Below the pieces are notes generated by a model that made no database searches, was not told the DNA's origin, and saw only the letters and a program-made list of their open reading frames with translations. The translations under genes were made by a program, and so were the position numbers. Positions 52,287-60,342 of a stretch of DNA of 64,000 nucleotides are shown piece after piece (the first letter of the stretch is position 1; every line of letters begins with the position of its first letter). Origin of the DNA: Actinomadura fibrosa (GTDB taxonomy: Bacteria; Actinomycetota; Actinomycetes; Streptosporangiales; Streptosporangiaceae). The stretch spans positions 124,001 to 188,000 of the forward strand of contig NZ_CAACUY010000001.1 in NCBI RefSeq assembly GCF_900659615.1. Reading direction: 5' to 3'.

Positions 52287-53822
52287 ATGAACAGATCCGC
52301 CAGAAGCCTGCTCCGCGTCTCCGTGCTCGTCCCCGTCGCGGCGGCGGTGGCCGTCTCCGCGGCGGCCGCGCACGCCGAGGGGCCCGCCTCGGACCTGCTC
52401 GGCCGCACGGTGGGGCCCGCGGTCCCGGCGCAGGCCGTCCCGGCACCCGTCGCGGGCGTGACCGGCAAGGCGGCCGAGCTGTCCGCCTCCGCCCTGGACA
52501 CCGCCCTGTCCACCGCCGAGGACGCCGCGGCGCCCGGCCTGCTCCCCGCGCCGTCCAAGCCGTCCGCCCACGGCCGGCCCGGCAGGGGGAGCAAGGCGGG
52601 CAAGGCGGGCAAGGGCGGAGTCCGCAAGCCCGGGAAGGGCCGCCGGTACGGCGTGCTGTCCGGCCGGAGCCGTGCCGCGGGCCGCGGCGCCCAGCGCCTC
52701 GCGCGGACCGGAACCGCCGCCGCGCCGTCCGCCGCCCGGTCCACCGCGCTGCCCGCCGCCCGGTCCGCGGCGCTGCCCGCCGCTCCGTGCGCCCTGAACC
52801 CCGGCGGCCTGCTGGACAAGGCGAACGGCATCGTCCCCGAGAACACGCTGCCCGGGCTGCGCCGCGTGCCCGAGTCGCTGCGCGCCACGTCCACCGCCGG
52901 TCTCGGGCTGCCGTTCGGCAAGACCAAGATGGTGATCAAGCCGAAGAAGAAGACCTCGCTCGGCGGCAGCCTCCCGCTGTCCAACGTGTCGCTGGAGAAC
53001 GCCCGCAGCGCCGCCGCCCCGTCCACCGGGACCTGCGGGAACGCCCCGCACCGCGCCGGCGGCGCGCTGCGGGCCCGGCAGCGGCCCGCCGAGCGCCGGC
53101 TGCCCGTGCCCGTCGGCCCCGCGCTCATGATCGTCGGCGATCTCACCTCGCCCGCCAACACGGGCCGTCCGCCGCAGCTCCTGAACCCCGAGCAGCTCGG
53201 CTCGCTCGGCCCGCTGAGCGGTTCGAGCGGCCCCAAGACGATCAGCGCCCGCCGCGCCGCGCCCGCCGCGCCCGCCGCTCCGGCCGCGCCCGATGCGCCT
53301 GCCGCTCCGGCCGATGGGCCGCTCGACGCCGTCGCCAACCTCGGTCTCCCGCTGCTCCAGAACCCGACCGGCCCGCTACAGCAGCAGCCCGCCGACCCGG
53401 GGCCCGTGCCGGGCGTCCGTCCGGGAACGCACCACGGCCGTCCCGCCGGCGGGCACGCGGGTCACGGCGGCCACGGCCGCCCGTCCGCCGCCCACCGCGT
53501 CATGGGCTCCAACCCGGCGCCGGTGGACGACGCCCTGAAGTCGACCGACCGGACCATCAGCCTGGTGAACGAGGTCCTCAAGGCCGGCAACGTGTCCAAC
53601 CCGGTGGGGACGAAGGTCGGCGGCGCGCCCGTTCTGCCCGGCAAGCCCTCGACCGGCGCCGGCAAGCGCTACGCCGGTGCGCGGTACGCGGTCGCGCCGA
53701 CGTCGGCCGACCCGCTGAGCGGCGTGCTCAGCATGGTGCCCGGCATGCCCTTCAAGCAGCTTCCGGTGAACCCGCTCCAGGGCGTCCCGGGGGCCGGTCT
53801 CTCTGCCACGCCCAAGGGCTGA
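52287..53822 (+). CDS. secreted Ala/Pro-rich protein, hypothetical
   Basis: The 511-aa product has a signal peptide (MNRSARSLLRVSVLVPVAAA, cleavage at AHA-EG near 31), then low-complexity regions: GSKAGKAGKGGVRKPGKGRR, repeated SAARSTALPAARSAALPAAP, and AAPAAPAAPAAPDAPAAPAD. Structured islands with Asn, Leu and Pro (LLDKANGIVPENTLPGL, LSNVSLENA) lie between. A His/Gly-rich part (HHGRPAGGHAGHGGHGR) could bind metal. No anchor is present. Such proteins occur in the envelope of actinomycetes. A strong terminator follows at 53890. Confidence 0.75.
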   Translation: MNRSARSLLRVSVLVPVAAAVAVSAAAAHAEGPASDLLGRTVGPAVPAQAVPAPVAGVTGKAAELSASALDTALSTAEDAAAPGLLPAPSKPSAHGRPGRGSKAGKAGKGGVRKPGKGRRYGVLSGRSRAAGRGAQRLARTGTAAAPSAARSTALPAARSAALPAAPCALNPGGLLDKANGIVPENTLPGLRRVPESLRATSTAGLGLPFGKTKMVIKPKKKTSLGGSLPLSNVSLENARSAAAPSTGTCGNAPHRAGGALRARQRPAERRLPVPVGPALMIVGDLTSPANTGRPPQLLNPEQLGSLGPLSGSSGPKTISARRAAPAAPAAPAAPDAPAAPADGPLDAVANLGLPLLQNPTGPLQQQPADPGPVPGVRPGTHHGRPAGGHAGHGGHGRPSAAHRVMGSNPAPVDDALKSTDRTISLVNEVLKAGNVSNPVGTKVGGAPVLPGKPSTGAGKRYAGARYAVAPTSADPLSGVLSMVPGMPFKQLPVNPLQGVPGAGLSATPKG

Positions 53823-53889
53823 CCGAGGTCCGACCCGAGGTTCGCCCAAGGTCACCGCGCGCCGCCGGCGCGGCGCGCGACCAGCCCTG

Positions 53890-53933
53890 ACGGGGCGTTC
53901 CGCGAATGCCGTCGCATCCGCGGAACGCCCCGT
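53890..53933 (+). terminator. strong terminator after the secreted protein gene
   Basis: A perfect 15-bp stem (53890-53904 with 53919-53933) with a T-rich tail. Confidence 0.85.
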
Positions 53934-54359
53934 TCGCTTTTCCTGCAAATTCCGATTTCGCAGTTGTTATCCGGCTGAGATCAGGCGGTCAAGGATCTGT
54001 CAAATCGATCTACGAAGGCGGTGGCGCTGCGGAGTCGATCGACTTCGCACGGCAAAAAGAGAGGTGACTTATCCCACAAACAGGGGCGTTGTGGTCGTAC
54101 CATGCGGAGCACAACGTACGGTCATGAACTTGTGTGCGGCGGGAAGATTGTCAATCGCGTATCGCCTTGCGCCGCACCGGCCGGACGCCAGTTCCGCGAT
54201 GACGCGGAAGCGCCTGCGAGAAGGGCGCGAGAGCGGGTGATGCGCACCCGCGGGCGGCGGGAACTCGGGGACGTGAGCGTCGCCTGAGCGCGCCGCCGGA
54301 ACGGCGGTTCACGAAACGCCGGGCGTCCGGGGCCCTGTCCCCGATCGAAGGACTCCTCT
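53934..54359. other. 426-bp non-coding region before the RlpA-like gene
   Basis: No convincing gene; a frame from 54021 to 54287 has unlikely composition. The palindrome AGTCGATCGACT lies at 54033-54044. The region is moderately AT-rich at its left end, so promoter elements are likely. I looked for a c-di-AMP (ydaO) riboswitch, common before cell-wall genes of this type, and did not find its conserved blocks. Confidence 0.5.
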
Positions 54360-54959
54360 GTGGGTAGCCCCAAGGTCAGCTTTCGCATGCTCCTGATCGT
54401 CTCCGGCGTCGCCATGGCCGTCCTCGCGGCCGGCGCGTTCGCCCTCCTCAGCGGCGGCGGTTCCGCCGAGTCGGCGCAGGCCGCGCAGACCGCCCCCCAG
54501 CTCACCGCCCCCCAGGCCACGGCACCGGCGGCCGACCCGCCCCGGGCCGCGCCCACCCGGGCCAGCAGGGGAAAGACCCGCTCCCCCGGACCCGCGCCGA
54601 AGAAGAGCGCGAAGCCCGCGAAGACGGCCAAGCCCAAGCCGAAGAAGAAGGCACCCGCCTACAAGGTGCTGAAGTCGGGCTCCTGCCAGGCCTCCTACTA
54701 CTGGGAGGGGCAGATGACCGCCAGCGGCGAGCCGTTCGACCCGAGCGAGCTGACGGCCGCGCACAAGACGCTGCCGATGGGGTCGAAGGTCCGCGTGACC
54801 AACAAGAACAACGGCCGCTCGGTGATCGTCCGCATCAACGACCGCGGCCCGTACGCGGGCGGCCGCTGCCTGGACCTGTCCAAGGCCGCGATGGCCGAGG
54901 TCGGTGGCACCGGCGCGGGCGTGATCCCCGTCCGCTACGAGGTGCTCGCCCGCCGCTGA
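54360..54959 (+). CDS. RlpA-like double-psi beta-barrel protein
   Basis: The 199-aa product has one N-terminal hydrophobic helix (11-30, LLIVSGVAMAVLAAGAFALL), a Pro/Lys-rich linker with AKPAKTAKPKPKKKAPAYK, then a DPBB domain (about 104-198) with GSCQASYYWEGQMTASGEPF, TAAHKTLPMGSKVRVTN and RINDRGPYAGGRCLDLSKAA. The His of AAHKTLP and Asp of INDRGP are the catalytic positions of RlpA lytic transglycosylases. It is probably anchored outside the membrane and acts on peptidoglycan. The start is GTG 54360. Confidence 0.88.
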   Translation: MGSPKVSFRMLLIVSGVAMAVLAAGAFALLSGGGSAESAQAAQTAPQLTAPQATAPAADPPRAAPTRASRGKTRSPGPAPKKSAKPAKTAKPKPKKKAPAYKVLKSGSCQASYYWEGQMTASGEPFDPSELTAAHKTLPMGSKVRVTNKNNGRSVIVRINDRGPYAGGRCLDLSKAAMAEVGGTGAGVIPVRYEVLARR

Positions 54960-54965
54960 CCGCGC

Positions 54966-56204
54966 TCAGCGGTCGGAGCCCGCACCGCTCGCCGCCGCGG
55001 CCTTCACCCGCTCGGCGAGCGAGACCCGCACGGCCGGGGCCTCCGCGACGGGAAGGTGCCGGACCTCGGCGAGCCGCTCCCGGAACCACTCGGTGAGGAC
55101 GCCGTCCGCCCGCACCGCCTCGGTGATCGGCGGGCGCGGCTCGGTCCCGGGCTCCGGGACCAGCGCGTGCCCCATCCGGAGCGTGACGGACTCCACCGCG
55201 CACCCGGTTCCGGACGCCTCCCCGGACGCCTCCCCGGACGCGTTCGGGGAGGCGTCCGCCGGTGGCCCGTCCGCCGGGGCGGCGGCCGTCAAGGAGGCGG
55301 CGGAGCGGCGCAGCGCGTCGCAGAGGGCGGTGATCTCGCTGGGCGGGACGACCCGGTCCTTGGCGCCCGCGACGAACAGCAGCGCCACGTCGCGGGCCGC
55401 GATGTCGCCGGCGAGGGAGCCGAGGTCGAGCCGGTCGGCGAGCGCGCGGGCCGGCTCGGTCCACGTCCGGTCGCGTCCGGCGCGCTTCTCCACCGCCCGC
55501 GCGGCCCGCGACGGCGCGACGACCGGCGCCACGAGCGCGGCGGTGCTCACCGGAACGGTCCCGCGCGCGACCGCCAGCAGCGCGGCGGCGGCGCCCGCGC
55601 TGAACCCGGCGAGCCCGATCGGGCCGTCCGGGATCGCGAGGTCGCGGCGCAGCTCCGCGACCGTGGCGGGCAGGCTCTCGACGGCGCGGATCACAGCGGC
55701 GCCGTAGGCCTCGACGGCCTCGCTCTCCAGGATCGCGCCGGAGCCGAGCCCGCCCGGCGACCGGCCCGGCAGGTCCAGGAAGACGCGCCACGCCGGGACG
55801 CCGGTCATCGGGATCGCGGCGGCCAGCGCGCCCGCCGTGCGCGGCGGGTCGAAGCCCGGCCAGGCGATGATCAGCCGGGTCGCGCCGGTGGCGACGGCGT
55901 CCACCGCCGTCGGCGGCAGCGCGACGTAGCCGGCGCCCGCGGCGGTGCCGTACACGGGCAGCGCATGGACGACCGGCACCTGAGCGGCCGGCATCTGCGC
56001 GGCCGGCATCTGCGCGGTCGGCGCTTGCGCGACTGGTGCCTGCCCGGGCGGCACCTGTGCGACCGGTGCCTGTGCGACCGGTGCCTGTGCGGGCGGTGGC
56101 TGCATGGTCGGTGGGTCTTCTTGGGTTCGGTCGGCCGGTGCGTGGGCGGCCGTCGCCTGGGCGGACGGCGCGGAGCGCGGATCGTGCGGGTGGTCGCCGC
56201 TCAT
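54966..56204 (-). CDS. alpha/beta hydrolase with a low-complexity N-terminal repeat
   Basis: The 412-aa product has a Pro/Ala/Gln-rich start (30-75, repeats of QAPVAQAP and QMPAAQMP), then an alpha/beta hydrolase core with IGLAGFSAGAAAALLAVARG (nucleophile Ser in GFSAG) and FVAGAKDRVVPPSE (Asp), with a likely His in LRMGHALVPEP. A DASPNASGEASGEASG insertion sits near 310. No signal peptide. It is convergent with the RlpA-like gene, 6 bp apart. The repeat may be a flexible tether. Substrate unknown. Confidence 0.8.
   Translation of the reverse strand: MSGDHPHDPRSAPSAQATAAHAPADRTQEDPPTMQPPPAQAPVAQAPVAQVPPGQAPVAQAPTAQMPAAQMPAAQVPVVHALPVYGTAAGAGYVALPPTAVDAVATGATRLIIAWPGFDPPRTAGALAAAIPMTGVPAWRVFLDLPGRSPGGLGSGAILESEAVEAYGAAVIRAVESLPATVAELRRDLAIPDGPIGLAGFSAGAAAALLAVARGTVPVSTAALVAPVVAPSRAARAVEKRAGRDRTWTEPARALADRLDLGSLAGDIAARDVALLFVAGAKDRVVPPSEITALCDALRRSAASLTAAAPADGPPADASPNASGEASGEASGTGCAVESVTLRMGHALVPEPGTEPRPPITEAVRADGVLTEWFRERLAEVRHLPVAEAPAVRVSLAERVKAAAASGAGSDR
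55976..56102. repeat. in-gene repeat encoding AQAPVAQ/QMPAA units
   Basis: About eight degenerate 15-base units of the type GGCACCTGTGCGACC run through the 5' part of the hydrolase gene. Copy number may vary between strains. Confidence 0.6.
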
Positions 56205-56534
56205 GTCGTACGTCAGCTCCCGGGGTGCTCGACGGGCGATGCCGATCGCGCCTGGAGATCGGTCAAGGGAGGCGGCGCTCCTCCTGCGAACCCAGGGGTT
56301 CCCGGGTCCCATGCTCGCAGCGGGCGCCGGAGAACGCGGGCTTTACCCCACAGTCCGCCCACGGGAGTGAGATAGAGCTCACCTGCGGTAACCGGGCCTT
56401 CGGCGTGTCCGGCAGGCCCGCTGTGACGCGGGCCTCACCGCCAGCGCGAGGGGAACAATCCGGTGCCGGGCCGCGTCGTAGTAGGTCGTGGGCGTTGCGG
56501 GGGCGCGCCCAAAACGTCCCACAAAGGAGTGCCT
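56205..56534. other. divergent intergenic region, hydrolase to YkvA
   Basis: 330 bp without a gene. It must hold promoters for both genes. I see no clear palindrome or RNA element. Confidence 0.5.
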
Positions 56535-56897
56535 GTGGACAGGAAGCGCAACGCGGCCGCCGCCGGGCAGGCCTGGCAGATCTACAGCGAGACCCTGAGC
56601 CCCGACGCACCCGGGTTCTTCGAGCGCCTTCGCGCCGTCCCGCGGATGATGAAGTCAGTCCTGCGGGGCCAGTACAAGGGGATGTCGTACGGGACGCTCG
56701 GGCTGCTCGCCCTGGGCCTCGTCTACATCATCTCCCCGATCGACGCCATCCCCGACGTGTTCCCCGTCATCGGCATCGTCGACGACACGGGCTTGGCGCT
56801 GTGGCTGGCGGCGGTCCTCGTCAAGTCGGCGGGCGACTTCGTCACTTGGGAGCGCGGAGGCCGTCCCACCGTCATCGTGGGCGAGCCGGTCGACTGA
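56535..56897 (+). CDS. YkvA family (DUF1232) membrane protein
   Basis: The 120-aa product has an N-terminal helix pair (QAWQIYSETL, FFERLRAVPRMMKSVL) and the DUF1232 core GLVYIISPIDAIPDVFPVIG-IVDD (about 66-89), the family signature, followed by a second membrane segment (GLALWLAAVLVK). Function is unknown. GTG 56535 has AAAGGAG at normal spacing. A strong terminator follows. Confidence 0.87.
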   Translation: MDRKRNAAAAGQAWQIYSETLSPDAPGFFERLRAVPRMMKSVLRGQYKGMSYGTLGLLALGLVYIISPIDAIPDVFPVIGIVDDTGLALWLAAVLVKSAGDFVTWERGGRPTVIVGEPVD

Positions 56898-56913
56898 CCC
56901 GGCCCGCCGCAGG

Positions 56914-56948
56914 AAAGGCGAGACCACCTACATGGTGGTCTCGCCTTT
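56914..56948. terminator. bidirectional terminator, YkvA and IclR
   Basis: A perfect 15-bp stem (56914-56928 with 56934-56948) with a 5-base loop between convergent genes; the plus strand ends in TTTCT. Confidence 0.85.
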
Positions 56949-56992
56949 CTCATGTTCAGGGGCGCGCCGTGCGGTGAGCCTCACGTCGAGCC

Positions 56993-57736
56993 CTATGACG
57001 GGTTCAGTTCCTTCGCGAACCCTTCGGCGGCGTTCCGCATGATGGGGACGACGTCGGCGACCGTCTCGCGCGTCATCCGCGCGGACGGCCCCGAGACCGA
57101 CAGGGCCGTCAGCGCGGGTGCGCCGCGCAGCGCGACCGCCACGCAGCGGACACCGACCTCCTGCTCCTCGTCGTCCAGCGCGTACCCCTGGACGCGGATC
57201 CGCTCCAGCTCAGCCAGCAGCGCGTCCGGGTCGGTGAACGTGTTGGGTGTGTGCGCGTCCATGCCCGTCCGGGCGAGGATGTCGCGGACCCTCGGCTCGG
57301 GCAGCTGCGACAGCAGCGCCTTGCCCACGCCCGTGCAGTGCGGCTGCACGCGCCGGCCCACCTCGGTGAACATCCGCATCGAGTGCTTGGACGGCACCTG
57401 CGCGACGTACACGGCCTCGTCGCCCTCCAGCACCGCCATGTTGGCCGTCTCGCCGACCTCGTGCACGAGCCGCGTCAGCACCGGCCGGGCCCAGGACCCG
57501 AGGAGGCGGCTCGCGCCCTCGCCGAGCCTGATCAGCCGCGGGCCGAGGGCGTAGCGCTTGGACGGCTCCTGCCGCACGTACCCGTGGTTCACGAGCGTCC
57601 GCATCAACCGGTAGATCGTCGGCATCGGCAGCCCGGAGACCTCCGTCAGCTCCGACAGCGCCATCTCGCCGCCCGCGTCCGCCAGATGCTCCAGGAGCTC
57701 GAACGCGCGCTCCAGCGACCGTACGGCCTCCGCCAC
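56993..57736 (-). CDS. IclR family transcriptional regulator
   Basis: The 247-aa product has an N-terminal winged helix (about 5-60: SLERAFELLEHLADAGGEMA, LSELTEVSGLPMPTIYRLMRTLVNHGYV) and the IclR effector domain (about 75-240: PVLTRLVHEVGETANMAVLEGDEAVYVAQVPS, CTGVGKALLSQL, SGPSARMTRE). It binds a small carboxylic ligand in most members. The start GTG 57736 has GGGAGGG ahead. It is divergent from the secreted repeat protein, with two palindromes in between. Confidence 0.9.
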   Translation of the reverse strand: MAEAVRSLERAFELLEHLADAGGEMALSELTEVSGLPMPTIYRLMRTLVNHGYVRQEPSKRYALGPRLIRLGEGASRLLGSWARPVLTRLVHEVGETANMAVLEGDEAVYVAQVPSKHSMRMFTEVGRRVQPHCTGVGKALLSQLPEPRVRDILARTGMDAHTPNTFTDPDALLAELERIRVQGYALDDEEQEVGVRCVAVALRGAPALTALSVSGPSARMTRETVADVVPIMRNAAEGFAKELNPS

Positions 57737-57769
57737 CGGCCCTCCCTTCCAGGACGTGTCTCGGGATCC

Positions 57770-57785
57770 GGTGCACCACTGCACC
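57770..57785. promoter_or_regulatory. inverted repeat GGTGCA-CCAC-TGCACC before the IclR gene
   Basis: Perfect 6-bp arms, 34 bp from the IclR start. It may be one of two operator sites with 57849. Confidence 0.4.
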
Positions 57786-57848
57786 GCTCGCCTCGGGCGC
57801 CCGCTCTCGGGCACGCTTTCGCGACCGTCCGATTCTACGGAGATCCTA

Positions 57849-57863
57849 TTTCGCTCTGCGAAA
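57849..57863. promoter_or_regulatory. palindrome TTTCGC-TCT-GCGAAA
   Basis: Perfect 6-bp arms with a 3-base centre, 112 bp before IclR and 115 bp before the secreted protein. The TTTCGC/GCGAAA type fits IclR-family sites. Confidence 0.5.
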
Positions 57864-57978
57864 GAGGGGTGGTGGGTTACGCGCGGCCACGGGGTGGCAA
57901 TAACTGTCTGTGCCCGGCGTCACACGCGCCGCCCCCCAGGCAGCCATAGGGACACAGGTAACGGCGAGAGGGGCACGG

Positions 57979-59985
57979 GTGCGAACGGGGCGCGGAGCGA
58001 CACGGAGGACGGCACGTCCAGGCGGGAGGACGCGCGGGCGGTACGCCGGCGCGATCGCGGCGGGGGGCGCGCTCGCCGTCGCACCGGTCATGCTGGTCGG
58101 CCCGTCCGCGCTGGCCGTGCCCTGGCTCGATCCAGGGCAGCGCGCGCCGGCCGTCCGGCTCATCGCCGACCTGACGGCCACCCGCACCACCTCCACCGGC
58201 GCCGACTACGAGACGACGTACGCGGCGCGCGTCCGGGCGGCCGGCGGGACGGCGCGCAACACCGTCCTGCGGCTGACCGTCCCGAGACCGCTGTCGTGGA
58301 CGCGGAAGTCTCCGGACTGCGTGGTCGCCGCCCAGGAACTCCGCTGCCTCCTCGGTGACGTCAGCGACGCCGTCTCCGAGCGCACGGCCACCGTGCGGGT
58401 GCCGGGCCCGGTGGCGTCCAGCCCGTCCAGGGGCAATCTCAGCGTCGACATGGCGGCGGAGGCGGCCAACGCGCCCGCGCAGTCGGCGCAGGCCGCGGTC
58501 GAGCCGTCGAACGGCACCGCACAGCCCGCGCAGCCCGCGCAGCCCGCACATCCTGTGACGGGCGCGGCACCGTGCTCTGGCAGCGCCCCGACTCCGGGCG
58601 CCGCGCCGGCTCCGACCCTTCCCGCCGGGAATGCTCCGGCGGCGGGCGGCCAGCCATGCGACGAGGACGGTCCGATAGCGAGCACGGCCCCGGCTCCGTC
58701 ACCGAGTGCGAGTCCCTGCCCGAGCGGGACGGCGGCTGGGAGCGCGCAGGGCACCGGAACCGCGCCCGCCGGGAGCACGCCCGCGGGCACCGCGTCCGGG
58801 ACGGACGGCGCGCCCTGCACCGGGACCGGACCGTCCGCGCAACCGGCTCCGGCTCCGAGCCCCACCCCATGTGTCAGTCCCACGCCTGCCGCGGGGGCTA
58901 CGCCGAGCGCTGGCAGCACGCCCACCGCGCAGGGCGGGAACGGCGCACCCTGCGTCTCGGGGAACGGTGCACCGACGGCGGGCGGCAAGCCCGCGGGAGG
59001 CGGCAAGCCGGGCTGCCACGGCGGCAAGCACGGCAAGAAGGGCGCGACGCCGCGGAAGGGCAAGCCCTGCCACGGGAAGAAGCCCGTACCCGGGGGGAAG
59101 CCCACGACGGGCGGTAAGCCCCATGCCGGCGGCAAGCCGCACGCCGGTAAGCCGCGCCCCGGCAAGCCCCATACCGCCGCACCTCACAGCGGCAAGCCGC
59201 ACGGTGGCCGGCCGCATGCCGCCGGATGCCACCGCGCGGACGGCAAGCCCTGCCATGTGAAGTTCAAGCTCAAGGCCAAGAAGGGGAGCGGCAAGCCGCG
59301 CGGGCACGGCGGCGCGAAGCCGGCCTCCGCGCACGAGCCCGGGCGTCCGAGCTCGACGCCGGGCACGCCGGGAGTTCCGGTGGGACGTCCGCGCGGGCAG
59401 GGCTCGGGTGGGGTGAAGCACACGGCCGGGCACGCGCACGCGCCCAAGAACGCGCACGCGTCGAAGGGCGGGCACAAGCCCAAGCACAAGCCGAGGAGCG
59501 CGCACGCTCCGGCCCTTCCGGGAGCTCCGGGATCGCCCCTTCAACCGGCGAAGCCGCCGTCGCGGGGCCCGGACGCGGTGCTGGTGCCGCCGCTGACGGT
59601 GCCTCAGCCGAATCCGCAGGCGCCCTACGGGCAGCCCCCGAACGCGCAGGCGCCCTACGCCCAGGCCCCGAGCGGGCAGGCGCCTTACGACCAGGCGCCT
59701 CAGCCGCCGCAGTCCGCCCCGTTCCCGCAGCTGCCGCAGGCCCTGCCCGCGGTTCCGGGACGGGCGCGGCCCCAGGCCGCGGCCGGGAGGAGCCAGATGA
59801 CGCTGGTCTCGCCCACCGGTGTGGAGGAGGGGGACGGGACGGACTGGGCCGTCGTCCTCGGCATCGCGCTCATCGCGGAGATCGCGCTGCTGTGGGCCGC
59901 CGCGTGCTTCGGCCTCTGGAGGCGCAGGGTCGCCTTCGCCCGCGCGCTGGAAGCCGGCGCCGACCGGGGCCGCGAGCTGGGCTGA
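57979..59985 (+). CDS. large secreted Pro/Gly/Lys-rich wall protein with DUF11-like domain and C-terminal anchor
   Basis: From GTG 57979 (GAGAGGGG site) the 668-aa product has a charged start, a signal helix (about 22-45), a DUF11-like beta domain (about 55-150, with TYAARVRAAGGTARNTVLRL), then about 430 residues of low complexity: AQPAQPAQP, TPxAGxTP, KHGKKGATPRKGKP and GGKPHAGGKPHAGKPRPGKP. It ends in a membrane helix (about 626-650, WAVVLGIALIAEIALLWAAA) and a cytosolic Arg tail. The extended Lys/Pro region is suited to crossing the wall. GTG 57910 would add 23 residues. Function unknown. Confidence 0.78.
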   Translation: MRTGRGATRRTARPGGRTRGRYAGAIAAGGALAVAPVMLVGPSALAVPWLDPGQRAPAVRLIADLTATRTTSTGADYETTYAARVRAAGGTARNTVLRLTVPRPLSWTRKSPDCVVAAQELRCLLGDVSDAVSERTATVRVPGPVASSPSRGNLSVDMAAEAANAPAQSAQAAVEPSNGTAQPAQPAQPAHPVTGAAPCSGSAPTPGAAPAPTLPAGNAPAAGGQPCDEDGPIASTAPAPSPSASPCPSGTAAGSAQGTGTAPAGSTPAGTASGTDGAPCTGTGPSAQPAPAPSPTPCVSPTPAAGATPSAGSTPTAQGGNGAPCVSGNGAPTAGGKPAGGGKPGCHGGKHGKKGATPRKGKPCHGKKPVPGGKPTTGGKPHAGGKPHAGKPRPGKPHTAAPHSGKPHGGRPHAAGCHRADGKPCHVKFKLKAKKGSGKPRGHGGAKPASAHEPGRPSSTPGTPGVPVGRPRGQGSGGVKHTAGHAHAPKNAHASKGGHKPKHKPRSAHAPALPGAPGSPLQPAKPPSRGPDAVLVPPLTVPQPNPQAPYGQPPNAQAPYAQAPSGQAPYDQAPQPPQSAPFPQLPQALPAVPGRARPQAAAGRSQMTLVSPTGVEEGDGTDWAVVLGIALIAEIALLWAAACFGLWRRRVAFARALEAGADRGRELG

Positions 59986-60342
59986 GCCGGAGCGTTCCAC
60001 TCGTCCACGGCCACGAGACGAAAGGGGGCCGGCGAGTCCCTTTCCGGGTGCCGGCACCGAGGTGACGTGCACGAACGGAAGATCGCCGCACTGTCTGTGA
60101 CGGTGCGAGCGCTCCAGGCGCATGGGTGTCCCAGCCCTTGTCACTGGGGTGACAAAGGGCCGGTCGGCTAATGTGACCGAGAGCTAATATCGCGCGCTGC
60201 CTACCATCCGGTAGCTTCACGATCATTGCCGGTAATCGGGGGCCGCGCCAGACACCGTCGTCCGGTCCCCATCGTCGAAACCGCCGACGGCGCTCACCCT
60301 CCTACGGCCCCGCCAGGCCCCTTCCCTCCGGGAGACTGATCA
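59986..60342. other. 357-bp intergenic region before the FAAL gene
   Basis: No gene. It contains the inverted repeat at 60138, a possible -10 element TAATAT at 60185-60190 and CTACC-ATCC-GGTAG at 60203-60216. Confidence 0.5.
60138..60155. promoter_or_regulatory. inverted repeat TTGTCAC-TGGG-GTGACAA
   Basis: Perfect 7-bp arms, 188 bp before the FAAL start. A TetR/GntR-type operator is possible. Confidence 0.45.

Noticed and set aside
54021-54287. 88-codon ORF in the same gap
   Set aside because: Mixed composition, weak codon bias, no ribosome site and no recognisable motif.
53934-54359. Possible c-di-AMP (ydaO/yuaA) riboswitch before the RlpA-like gene
   Set aside because: Expected from family habits, but the conserved sequence blocks could not be found by eye.
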